Positions 35,601-46,646 of a DNA stretch of 64,000 nucleotides are shown here, piece after piece. Source of the stretch: Xestospongia bergquistia (lineage: Eukaryota; Porifera; Demospongiae; Haplosclerida; Petrosiidae). Numbering within the stretch: the stretch's first letter is position 1; each line of letters starts with the position of its first letter. The stretch lies in the NCBI GenBank assembly GCA_963965975.1, contig OZ014416.1, positions 4,898,001-4,962,000 on the forward strand. The letters run 5' to 3'. Position numbers and translations under genes: made by a program. The notes under the pieces were generated by a model. That model saw only the letters and a list, made by a program, of their open reading frames with translations, was not told where the DNA came from and did no database searches.

Positions 35601-37258
35601 ATTCCTCCTAATATTCAGGGTAAAGACATCACACCCAATTTTTCGGTTGCCACGACAACACTCCTATGCATAGAATAGTTATAAAAATGACTATTACAGA
35701 CAATTTCAAACCTTAACTTACCAGCAATAACTCTTTCTTCCTAATATTCAGGGTAAAGACACTACACCCAACTTTACGGTTGGCACGACAATACTCCTAT
35801 GCATAAAATAGTTATAAAAATGACTATTACAAACAACTTTAAACTTTAACTTACCAGCAACAACACTTTTTTCCAAATATACAGGGTAAAGACACCACAC
35901 CCAATTTTACGGTTGCCATGACAATACTCCTATGTATAGAATAGTTATAAAAATGACTATTACAGACAATTTCAAACCTTAAGTTTCTAACAATAACTAT
36001 TTCTTCCTAATATTCAGGGTAAAGACACCACACACAATTTTATGGTTGACATTACAACAATCCTATGCATAGAATAGTTATAAAAATGACTATTAAAGAC
36101 AATTTCAAACCTTAACTTACCAGCAATAACTCTTTCTTCCTAATATTCAGTGTTAAGAGACTATTACACCATAAAAATGACTATTACAGACAATTTCAAA
36201 CATTTAACTTACCAGCAATAATTCTTTCTTCCTAATATTCAGGGTAAAGACATCACGCCCAATTTTATGGTTGCCATGACAACACTCCTATGCATAGAAT
36301 AGTTATAAAAATGACTATTACAGACAATTTCAAACCTTAAGTTACTAGCAATAACTCTTTCTTCCTAATATTCGGGGTAAAGATACCAAACCCAATTTTA
36401 CGGTTGCCATGACAACACTCCTATGCATAGAATAGTTATAAAAATGACTATTACAGACAATTTCAAACCTTAACTTACCAGCAATAACTCTTTCTTCCTA
36501 ATATTCAGGGTAAGACACTACACACAACTTTACGGTTGGCACGACTACACTCCTATGCATAGAATAGTTATAAAAATGACTATTACAGACAATTTCAAAC
36601 CTTAACTTACCAGCAATAACTTTTTCTTCCTAATATTCAGGGTTAAGAGACCACACCAAATTTTACGGTTACCATGACAACGCTCTTATATATATATATA
36701 TATATATATATAGAATAGTTATAGAAATGACTATTACAGACAATTTCAAACCTTAACTTACAAGCAATAACTCTTTCTTCCTAATATTCAGGGTAAAGAC
36801 ACCACACCCAACTTTATGGTTGGCACGACAACACTCCTATACATAGAATAGTTAGAAAAATGATTATTATAGACTAGAAGTTGTACAACCATCAAGTGAT
36901 AGCAATTGCCTTTGTTCCCCCAGCTTTTTTGTTAGGTTAGCTTGGAGTGGACTACAAGAAAACAAGCTTACAAAAACTTCTTAGGCCATATAGCCATTGG
37001 GTATCTTTGTAATTACTGTGATTTAATTAAATTTAGTGTTTAGACAAAATGGGCCAATTTTACATTTTGTTAGACGAAACGGGATTAAACGAAATGGCGA
37101 CACTACACTCAATTTTACAGTTGCCACAACAACATTCCTATGCATAGAATAGTTATAAAAATGACTATAACAGACAATTTCAAACCTTAACTTACCAGCA
37201 ATAACTCTTTCTTCCTAATATTCAGGGTAAAGATACCACACCTATGCATAGAATAGTT
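32640..37258. repeat. ~133-bp satellite array carrying X-box motifs
   Basis: About 33 head-to-tail units of about 133 bp, each containing the landmarks GACTATTACAGACAATTTCA, CTTACCAGCAATAACTC, TTCCTAATATTCAGGGTAAA, a near-palindrome GGTTGCCATGACAAC and CTATGCATAGAATAG. Units differ by a few percent. About ten carry a perfect match to the RFX X-box consensus RYYNYYATRRNRAC; others read GTTGCCACGACAAC or the broken GTTGGCACGACAAC. A TA microsatellite sits inside one unit (36689-36711), one unit is truncated (about 36150-36170), and 36870-37105 is a foreign insertion. The array ends directly at the left edge of duplicated segment copy 2. No long ORF. Confidence 0.97.
36870..37105. mobile_element. 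Insertion within the satellite
   Basis: About 235 bp of unrelated, less AT-rich sequence interrupts the array; a satellite unit resumes mid-unit on its right. The right part contains the similar words GACAAAATGGG and GACGAAACGGGATTAAACGAA, which look like subterminal repeats of a small element. I could not define inverted ends or a target duplication. Confidence 0.45.
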
Positions 37259-37331
37259 ATATACCTTGTTTTCTATTATATTTTGTGTTACTTATTACAT
37301 GTTTGAACCATATTGCTTACGTTATCAGTTT

Positions 37332-37367
<36 letters not shown>

Positions 37368-37569
37368 ATTATATATATATATATAATATTATAGACTTAC
37401 TGTAGATTCTTATGAGAGTCATACTATGCTACTATGATTCTTTTAGTAAAGACGTAATTGTTTAAAAAGCACTTAGAGCTATATAAAATTGTCAATTCAA
37501 AATGAGATGTATCTCATTATATATATATACACATAGATATATACTTATAGACACAAATATCATACTTAC

Positions 37570-37679
37570 ACAGTTTGGAATTACCTGATATTATCTTCTC
37601 ATCAATGTGACCTGCTTCATTGCTTTCTTCAGGTGATGATGGTGGATTTGAAATATCACGAAATTCTAACGTGTTATGT
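37570..37679 (-). CDS. Conserved exon of unknown gene, copy 2
   Basis: Minus-strand exon with acceptor TTTTAGCAG and donor GTAAGT. It reads HNTLEFRDISNPPSSPEESN, then EAGHIDEKI. Two codons shorter than copy 1 with the frame kept. On this strand the satellite would lie in the intron just downstream. Function unknown. Confidence 0.45.
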
Positions 37680-38375
37680 CTGCTAAAAGGAGATTATAAT
37701 GATAATACTGATAATTAAGTCCTGTTTAATTTTAAATGTGTGACTTGACAATTAAATGTTTAGGCTTTGGCGTGGCGTTCAAAAGAGAAACTGTGCTATC
37801 ACTATGACTAAGAGAGCGAAAGACGAATACATCACTACGTGCAAACTGATCATGTTCGGCTTTCTCTACTGAGGAGAAGGAATAGGATGTCTTTGTTTTC
37901 CGTATCCAAAGCTATTGGTAATGCTAGTATGTTAGAAGAAACAGACTCTCAATCAGACATCTATACTAATGGCGTTCCAAGTCATCTATCTCGGATGCAT
38001 CCTCTGACGACATAATGCAATACTGAGTGAACTCGATGTATGCATAATGCATTGGGCAGTTTGCTTTATTATGACTTAAGTAATTGAGGAAATTATAGTG
38101 AAATGATTCAATTTTCATTAAATTGAGAACTTTATAAATGGTTTCAAGGACAAAAGGTTTAGGAAGAGACAATAGTTTCATCACATGTTAAAGTAAGTAA
38201 CTATAATAAGTTTATTTTAATTATTAAATAATTATTGTCAAAATACCATCAGAAGATTATATAAAATATTATAGACAACAAAGATTTTGAATGGACATTT
38301 GAGTATGTCATATTCTTTCATTTATGTAGCTTTCCATATTTTCCAAGCTATTCAATGATAAAGTGGACATTACAG

Positions 38376-38432
38376 TGACAGTTATTGCTGAAGTGAAATC
38401 CTTAGTAAATGCTTTTATCACTGAAATGAAAG
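38376..38432 (+). CDS. Exon-like block TVIAEVKSLVNAFITEMK
   Basis: Bounded by TTACAG and GTATGT, phase 1 at both ends, 18 full codons. The peptide looks like an amphipathic helix. The same exon in copy 1 is frameshifted. It lies on the opposite strand to the exon at 37570-37679, so the duplicated segment may hold parts of two genes, or one of the two calls is chance. Confidence 0.35.
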
Positions 38433-39137
38433 GTATGTTGTTATAGTTTTCTGAACAACTGTATTATTTATATTTTAATTAATAGGAGCATATCATACAT
38501 ACTTTCAAAGTTAAAAAATGTCTTACAAACAAAGATATAATGGAAAGTATGCACAAAAGAATGATATACAACAGAGAAGAAATAGACTTACAAAAGTAAT
38601 CTTTGATATGCTTCATAAAAACATTAATATAGACATCTATTAGTATAGAACTACCTGTTTACTGGCTTCTATTAAAGGAACAGAAGAAATATTGGAAGTA
38701 GAGCCTTGTTGTGGAATTGAAGAATAGAAATGAAACTGAAAATGAAGTAAATGAAGTTAATTTTTAGCTACTCAGCCTCTTCCATGGAGATCAGAAATAG
38801 TCACATGACTATCTGTAGTCTAGACAAAAGGGAATATTTGTTAAAATCTACTAGAGGAAGAAATGTGATGTTTAAAAGATGATAGCTTTGCCATTCAATT
38901 ATCCATTAGAGTTGACATTGAAGTAAATAACTTAGCAACATTTGACAATTATGTTTTTTTGTTTTTAAATTGATTTAACACGTTCATTTATCAAATTTAT
39001 AGTTTTTTTTTCAACAAGTAAGTAGTATTTCAATATTGGAAATACATTATATCCTAACAGAAGATTTCAATTGAAATGATGACTAATCCCAACAGAATTC
39101 CTCAAATAGAATAATGATATATTATTACACAATCCTA

Positions 39138-39877
39138 TATTGAAATAATGACATATTCAATACAATACTTATACTGGAATATTGCTGATTCCTCATGTTT
39201 ATAATCTGTGAGAAATATAGAAATATCCAGTACAAAGAAAGACATGTTGAATTATGAGATACTAATTAGCTGCCATTAGCAAAATACTTGTCTTTCAACA
39301 CAGTGCAAGATAGTAGAGATGACAATTGTATCACCTCTACATAATGACACAACAAGTAAGGATATACACTAACTATCTGAATCACTTAAAATAATATCAA
39401 TGAATATTATGGCATTCTTTGCCTGTGTTATTATGTAGGGATGATGTACTTACTATCCATACTATCTTGGTTCCAATCTTTGTATTGGACTGATATTATC
39501 CATTCCTACTTCATTTTTGGTAAATGTTTTTATTTGCTTGTATATCTATGAATATACACAGCTGGATATCATTTAATTGTATAATCAGAAAACACTCAAA
39601 AGTCAAACATTTGTCATTAGTACTAGTTAACACTATGATAATTTAAATATTAACATGTTTCTGTAAAAAAATTCCATTAAATTAAAAGGAGAAACAAATA
39701 GAAAATCATATGAAATAATTTGAATTTAATTAAATTGATTATATAAGAAATGAAACACTTTTTGCTTAATTGAAGATATCAAAGAAAGTATAAAATGATT
39801 TTATTGTACCTGCTAGATGTCAAATATAGATACACATGTACATGTACAGGAACTATTAACATACATGCAAACTTTAC
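39138..39877. other. AT-rich gene-free stretch
   Basis: Nothing recognised between the duplicated segment and the small MITE. Confidence 0.4.
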
Positions 39878-40160
39878 CAGTGGCGGAGGAACCTATGGGG
39901 CACCAGGGACACGTGTCCTCCCAAAACTTACAACATCCTCATTGTGCCCCCCAAAAAATTTTACACTAAAGTATGCAATATGTAGAGAATAATGAAAAAC
40001 ACTCATTATAATTATAACATAATTGTGGCAATTGGGTATTACCACATTCATTGTATATAAAAATTGATGTGTATTTAAGTGATTAAAAGCAAAAACACTC
40101 CTCATCTTCTATGAGGCTGTGCCCCCTCCCCCCAAATTCAAGTATGTTCCTCCACCCTTG
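39878..40160. mobile_element. hAT-like MITE, 283 bp
   Basis: Left end CAGTGGCGGAGGAAC and right end (complement) CAAGGGTGGAGGAAC are inverted repeats, 12 of 15 matching. Both ends are followed inside by G-rich, then GCAC-type sequence, as in the widespread non-autonomous hAT family beginning CAGTGGCG. The direct word TTTAC flanks both ends, which is shorter than the usual 8-bp hAT duplication, so the target duplication is partly eroded or the class assignment is imperfect. No coding capacity; the frames over it are shadows. Confidence 0.65.
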
Positions 40161-40457
40161 TTTACTAGGTATTAAATAAAAGAATATAATAATAAGAAAA
40201 TAATAATGAAAACAAAATAAGACTAATAATATAAAATAATATAATAATAATATATATAAAATAAGACTAAAATAAGACTAATATAAGTAGGTGGGGCTTC
40301 GTTGACAAAGGGGAAGCAGGAATACATGTGACCTGATGAAGTTAGTTATTTACAAGTAAAGTCAGTCATATCAAAAGGGGGTGTGGCCTGATTGGGATGT
40401 TTTTAGATGTCTGGTATACCAAAACTTTGAGAGCGTTCAGTTGGGACACTCAGAGAA

Positions 40458-40595
40458 ATGTGTGTACGTTCTTGTAGAGAAAGGGTAGGAGATAGGAACA
40501 GTGAAGGTAGAGGGGAAAGAGAAAAAGATGGTGAGTATGAAGATGATCTGGACAGGAAGGGTGAGGGAGCAGAAGCAGTAAACATTAAGCAATAG
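40458..40595 (+). CDS. Charged low-complexity frame, doubtful
   Basis: Purine-rich frame of 45 codons reading RERVGDRNSEGRGEREKDGE then YEDDLDRKGEGAEA. It ends in a stop soon after a possible GTAAAC donor. Arg/Glu/Asp/Gly-rich peptides arise easily from GA-rich DNA, so this may be non-coding. The opposite-strand Ser/Pro-rich frame is its mirror. Confidence 0.2.
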   Translation: MCVRSCRERVGDRNSEGRGEREKDGEYEDDLDRKGEGAEAVNIKQ

Positions 40596-40629
40596 TAAGA
40601 ATTCTTGGAAAAAAGGAGTCCTCTAGAGT

Positions 40630-40974
40630 TTAATCAGCATAGACCCTTTCAGCAGATTGAAAAATTAGCATTTTCTAACAAAGAGTAAAATAAGTAAGTC
40701 ACAATAAATACTACAAAATTGTTAAACAAGTTATTATGTGGACATGTAGTTACTGTTTATAGGTAACAACAGAATGAATTTTAAACTATTACAAAATCTT
40801 TCATTATACCTCAGACAAAATGAAAATACATGTAAATAAGTACTAAATAATCCATTGTACATGTACATGTATACTTACTGATAATAGGTCTTGAGCATTT
40901 TGAGTCATTCTAGGTAAATAAGTATTATGATCTTGAAGAAACGTTTTTATGAAATTGGTGTCTCTGGTGACCAT
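40630..40974 (-). CDS. C-terminal exons, CMGC-kinase-like
   Basis: Exon 40974-40879 (MVTRDTNFIKTFLQDHNTYL, then PRMTQNAQDLLS) ends in GTAAGT; exon 40674-40630 after the strong acceptor TTTACTCTTTGTTAG reads KMLIFQSAERVYAD and a stop. Phase 0 is kept. The joined stretch DLLSKMLIFQSAER fits subdomain XI of CDK/MAPK-type kinases (D-L-L-x-K-M-L-x-F-x-x-x-x-R). No catalytic loop, DFG or APE exon was found to the right, so this is the tail of a degraded or rearranged kinase gene, or a 46-residue product starting at the ATG. A minus-strand exon-like block with good splice sites at 41457-41510 could be 5' untranslated. Confidence 0.5.
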
Positions 40975-40999
40975 TCTTTAAATGAAGTAGTACCTATTG

Positions 41000-43880
41000 T
41001 ACTAAAGAGAAAGTAACCAAGTAAGTTAATAACAGGAATAAACTCTTACTAATAATTGTGTATATTGCTTTACTAGAATAAATATATGACAAATGATTTC
41101 TCAAATAGTGTTCAATATTTTAAAAACTTGGTAATGTAATGATAATCCAATGAAGATTTGGCTAGTGTGACTTTACTAAAAATCAAATCCAATAAAATAT
41201 CATACAACAACAGTTCATATAACACCATAATTTCCTTTAGCCATGTGCTAAGAACTGATGATATAACACTTACAGTGTTTCCTACTTTACATATATGTCA
41301 TATTAGCTATTGCTACATACTACTAGAATGGTTGGGTCATTACATATAGTACAATGAACTAAAGAGGTACTTTAGAGTTCTATTGAAGTGATTACTACAC
41401 ATGTTCAAATATCTGTTTATTGATGCATCTATTAAGTTGTCAATTTTATACTTACTGAAGTATTTCTTGGAAGTTATGTTATTTCTCCTCTTCTTTTTGA
41501 AGCAAAAAATGGTCTATATAAAGAAATACAAATAATATATCATTTAATACTTACATACAACTTAATACATTAGATCCTTCTCTCTAAAGTCTACTATAAC
41601 TATATAGCTTTACTTTCGATAAGGTATATTATACTTGTTACTAAGTGTTCTTTAACAAAAGAACAGTTTAGTTAAAATGACACAACTCACTAAAGAATTA
41701 ACAGAAAAGAACAGATTACATACCTTGTATGATGAAAGTAAATTTATATGATACATGACACTAGATAGTTTATGTATGAAGTGTTTAGTGTTATTTACCT
41801 TCCAATGTACATTGCAGCTACACATCATACATTCTAACTACTGTTTGTACTATAAGAGGATTGTAGCAATACCTCTGGACATCAGTAATACTAAGTAACA
41901 ACCTATATCTATAATCTATATATCTATATAATATAATAGAGAGCGAGCAAGAGAGAGAGAGAGAGAGAGAGAGAGCTGTGAGGTAGACAGAAGTAATAGT
42001 TATGTTAGCTGTATTTATAATAATTATAAATCTATGCATGATCACTCACACACAGACATCATCCTAGTGTTTGTCAGTATATTATGATATGATGCTAAAA
42101 TCAATAGCATGTCTCAGTGCACATTAAGCTATGTGTGGTCGTGGTTAAATTCATAGCCCACCTGCACCAAGGTGACTTTAATTTTATTACTATGAATTTA
42201 CAAAGAGTCATCTAAATAAAATCCAGCTTGGTGTCAGGTCAGATCTACCATCCTAAACAAATAGTTATCTTAAAATTCATAGTAATTAAATTAAATTTTT
42301 TCGCATTGGTTGATAAAGACCACACAGCAAGGAAGATGCACTGGGATATATCAATGATTTTCAACAAGAGCTTCGTTTACTAATATGTAAATATGGTCTA
42401 TAAGTTATACAACTATTAACTGTCTTGTTTAACTTGACACTTATTGCATTGTTCTTTACACAGAGAGAGAGAGAGTTATACAATAGTTACTTATATAAAC
42501 AGAAGTGTACCAGCACAAGTAGATGTTATTCCTACCAGGAATTCATCATATAACAAGTAGTAGTAAAAGTAAACACAAGTAGTAGATATTATACAGTGAC
42601 TATGACACAGAAACCTTCAAGAAACATTCCCAGAGCTTCAAACACTGCTAACAATCAACAACCACAAGATTAAATACAATTTACATGTAGGTTCATATTA
42701 GTTATGATAATATCATGACAGTCTAGTTTATATCTCCTTTGTGTGGATAGCTAGGCAACCAAACCAATAATGAAGCTACCTACATCAAACATACTAATTG
42801 CCTGAGAGTTTTCACACACACACACACATCTTTTACTTGTATATGAGATATGTGTTGATAACATACTGTCATTACTCCAGAGTGCAATTTTGGCAACACC
42901 TTGTCTGATGAAAATATTTGAAGTCCAATGGATAATTTTATTAGAATGATTCCAAAAAGTATCTTGTGTAAATAGTCCTAAAAAAGAAAAAAAAATTAAA
43001 ATATAAAAAATGGTTACTAGTCAACTTAAAGAGAACTGATATGCCAACAGTTGTAGTAATAGTTGAAGTGATTACGGGCATATTTCTCTTTCCCTTTGCC
43101 CCTCTCATTACTTACTTAAATTGCTCATTTGTGGTTGCCATACTCACAAATAATGAAATAAAAAACCTCAGCTTTAAGTTGCAACATTTCAGCATTTCAA
43201 AGTTCATGTTTGTAGTATTAAAAATAAGTGCTACAATTTAATATGAAATTAATCATCCAAAGAAATACAAGATGTTATACACTGTACATTGTCTAAGTAG
43301 GCACTATTATAATGAGTAACATGTGAGTGTCCAAACTCTTTTGAGTGCCACTATATAGGAACACTGTTTATAAATATGTACATTTAGATTAGAACATTAC
43401 TAATACAGTTAAAGTACAATTCTAACTAGCATTACATCCAATCATATACTTGTATATATACTAATGAATGTAACATAACTGCATCATACTGGTTATAACT
43501 ATATTTTGATTTAATTAGTTGAAAAGAAATCTCTAGACAGTTACTAGTTTAAGTTATTATTTGTTGAACAAATAGACTTTTAATAATTGTTACAGTTTTC
43601 ATGACTTGTTATCACTCTATCAAACAACTTTTAATATAATTCTACATCATTAAAATAAAACTAGACCAATCATAAGGAGGCAAAACAAGACACAAGATAA
43701 ACTGCTATCATATCAAGTTTATTGTATCATTAAAGGTCATGTCTAGAGTGCCAATAACAGATGCTATACTTTAATGAGAAATTAATACAATACTCAGTAC
43801 GTAAAAGCATTAATTAATGTCTGTTACAAGTGAGACATTACCATCTCTAACCTGACTATACTAGTGACTCATGTGTAGAC
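41000..43880. other. AT-rich stretch with small repeats
   Basis: No supported gene. It contains a GAGA microsatellite (41938-41976), a shorter one at 42462-42474, CA repeats near 42816, and a possible small inverted-repeat element at 42128-42350. Confidence 0.4.
42128..42350. mobile_element. Possible MITE
   Basis: Left end GCTATGTGTGGTCGTGGTTA and right end (complement) GCTGTGTGGTCTTTATCAACC are similar inverted ends. The right half recurs inverted at about 47047-47140 (ATCCCAGTGCATCTTCCT shared). Decayed; no target duplication found. Confidence 0.35.
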
Positions 43881-44739
43881 AAAGAAGGTTGGATACTTCT
43901 TGAGTTGTTTCATTGAGTGGTTTGGACGGTATCAACTTGAAAGATCATCTTTTTAACAGCTACCATTAACAACTGACCTGTATCATATCACAATATAAAT
44001 ATAACATGTAAAATTGTATGTGAATAATAGAAATGAATGAACTGTATCACAATATTTTTATTGACAATAGATAGGGCTGTTTTTTTACGTCCTACTCTTT
44101 TAATAAAGTCAGGAGATAACAATCAAGTGATAAAACTAAATTCTGAATTTGGTATTAAACTCAACATTAAAATTATACTCTCAACAGCTCCAGTGCTGCA
44201 CATAATAGTTCTGAATATAATGTTACTTAACTTTAACAGAAAGCATGAATCACAATCTCCAGAACTTAACATAGAAAGAAGTGGTATAGTTTCTGTAGAT
44301 ACTACTTTTCTCTTTAGTTGCTGACCAGAATAACATGATGATGGACAATATTTCCTAATAATCCTTTAGTTTAATTAAAAATAATAACTGAATAAGAAAA
44401 TGCTTGCAAAAATCACGAACTGGACCTTCAGTCTCTTTTTTCCTTTGTCTTTAACAAACTTCAGTCACATATTGTGTCAACTGTTTATTGCTTTCTTGTT
44501 ATTTCAGTAACTGTCTATCAGCTTCTTGTGTCTTACTGATGCCAAATGTTTGTGAACTCTATCCCAAGATTTCTTCCTTGAGTTTATATTGAATTGAAAC
44601 GATCAATAATGACACACAAGACTCAGTTAGACTTTGCTGCGCTGCACATGGACGTCTTCTTCAAGATCATGAGCTCCGCCTTTTAATTATCTTTATAAGC
44701 CTCATCTCTCAAATACAAACTTGATTTAGTCTGTCTCAG

Positions 44740-45459
44740 TGACACTATAAGATGAGTGATATCTACATGAAATGAAAGTGAGTAAAGTTACTAACTGCTA
44801 TTGTCAAATTACCTAGTTTAGTTTAGTCTATTGTATTGTAATATTGTAATATTAACATTTAAAATATACTTATCCATTGTATATGTACATCTTCAGATAT
44901 AAAAGTTATGAAAGTTATTTATAAATTTCTACTGGCATCTTTTTGACACAATTCAGTATAGGAGAAATTATGACAAAGGCCAATTGGTTTGATAAATCAC
45001 TACTTGACAAACAAGTCAAGGAGCAAGTAGTCATATACTCTCATTTTAATAAAGAAGTAAAAGATCAACTTGAATTAAGAGTCACATGGTATATTGAAAT
45101 AGATTTATATAATGTACAAGAACACACAGATAGTTGTTAATAATATTATTTATAGTTAATGTTGACTACTATGTGTTTACGTGTAGGAGTTAGAGCCTCT
45201 TAGATAACAAATGACATAAATCAAGTCACTTATTAAACGTGTCATACAACAACAATGTTAATATTTGAGTCCTACTATTCTGTTGTATGTGTAGGGTGCA
45301 CAAAAGAAGATTTCTCTTCATACAATAACTAAACCTGACAGAGATTTAGTGAAAATAAAAGTTAGTGAGGACAAGACTGTTCTTAAAGAAACATTTGAAC
45401 AAAAATGGAAGGATGAGTGTTTAATAACTGCTGCTAAGCAACAAAATACTAAGCTATAA
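44740..45459 (+). CDS. Small two-coding-exon gene, unknown
   Basis: Coding exon 44970-45113 starts at an ATG 13 bases after a TTCAG acceptor: MTKANWFDKSLLDKQVKEQV, then VIYSHFNKEVKDQLELRVTW and YIEIDLYN. It ends at a weak donor GTACAA. Exon 45295-45459 after TGTGTAG reads GAQKKISLHTITKPDRDLVK, IKVSEDKTVLKETFEQKWKD, ECLITAAKQQNTKL and a stop. Phase 0 is kept and the product would be 102 residues. A GTGAGT donor near 44779 could close a 5' untranslated exon; the DNA at 44610-44690 is GC-richer and may be the promoter. The composition is convincing protein, soluble and charged, but I do not recognise the family. Confidence 0.5.
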
Positions 45460-45506
45460 GATGGACTTTAGACAGTTCACTTAAGTCATGACATTTTTAT
45501 TTATAG

Positions 45507-45557
45507 ATGTAAGAGTTTTAGTGACAGATTTGGAAATTGAAATCATGAATCAGAAAG
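45507..45557 (+). CDS. Exon-like block VRVLVTDLEIEIMNQK
   Basis: After TTTATTTATAG, before GTACTT; phase 1 at both ends. Just downstream of the stop of the small gene above, so an alternative terminal path or a neighbouring gene. Function unknown. Confidence 0.3.
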
Positions 45558-46527
45558 GTACTTTTTTAGTTAAACTACTGACATATTATAAGCAAGTGCT
45601 CCATAAAAAGGTAGACTTCAACATTACAATGTATACTATATAGGTGCATTCTGAAATATATCTACTTTACAGTTACCATCATCTATTCCATTTGTGTAAT
45701 TTTGTCACATTTGAAAACCTGTTCATAAGGCTATAATAACCACTTGTCTTTATTAAAATAATGCATCTATGAATATTATTAATTAATGTACATATATCTA
45801 TTACTCAAGTTTGTTATCTTCATCTGGAGTACTTGTTTTTGTTTCATTACAAAACAGTATTTTATAGCAAATTAAGTGAAGTGACATTTTTACAGCCTAA
45901 TTAGTAGTCAGAGTCATAATAATTTCATCTTAACAACTATAATGTTAAAAATATGATATGACTAATCTTAGAGCTACCGTTGGATTAAACAATAAAATAC
46001 TACAATCATCACCTTATATATTTGATGTGACATTATCTAATGTACAGTATATTATGTCACCTCATGTACTCTATACCACATTGCTATACTGACGAGTATG
46101 GTAATTATATGTCTTATATATCTCTTGACTGGAATTAGATTTAATGTTCTGCTAGTAATAAATACAATACAGCATAGTTATAAATATTCAATACCTTAGT
46201 TGTATGATAAAGATTGTGAAGTATATCTTTTTGTTTAGGAATTTGTTTGATATAATCAATCTTCTAGCTGTAGAGCAAACAAAATAAAGATTCATACAGA
46301 AATATAACATTTTGGCTCCAATATGGTACACACTGTATGTAGCTTTAGTATACATTATATTGCTGTATTAATTACTAACACTAGCAAGCAATAACTTTGG
46401 CTAGTTTAGAAAAAGAGCAGTCATGATTTATACTACTTTTGCCACATGTGATCATGAGTCTGACATTTATATGTGTTCTCTATATACAATCATTTTGTTA
46501 GGACTAATTGTCACCTCAGTTATTTAG

Positions 46528-46646
46528 TTGTGGCAATGCAACTACATGAAAACATGATGAGGAAGATAGGCAATAGAGGTTTTTTAAAACTATGCAATAT
46601 CAATATCTATGAAGATATGCAAATTATGATGGCAACTATACCACAG
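46528..46646 (+). CDS. Exon-like block, unknown gene
   Basis: After AGTTATTTAG the frame reads VAMQLHENMMRKIGNRGFLK, then LCNINIYEDMQIMMATIPQ, and closes at a GTATGA donor; start phase 1, end phase 0. Methionine-rich but with normal protein composition. May continue the gene at 44.9-45.6 kb. No further exon found. Confidence 0.35.

Larger units (their letters stand above)
37262..39137. repeat. Segmental duplication, copy 2
   Basis: Same-orientation partner of 3343-5521. It contains the exon-like blocks 37570-37679 (minus) and 38376-38432 (plus) with open frames, the CpG-rich block about 37756-38045, and a plus-strand frame ILEVEPCCGIEE before a stop near 38720. Its left end abuts the satellite within a few bases. 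Confidence 0.85.

Noticed and set aside
32640-37258. CRISPR-like array
   Set aside because: Units are ~133 bp and near-identical end to end, with no short repeat/unique spacer structure, in a eukaryotic context.
40403-40585. Minus-strand Ser/Pro-rich frame
   Set aside because: Mirror of a GA-rich low-complexity tract; no splice or family support.
44037-44324. Plus-strand frame of 95 codons
   Set aside because: Hydrophobic, Ile/Leu/Asn-rich composition expected from AT-rich DNA; no domain and no splice context.
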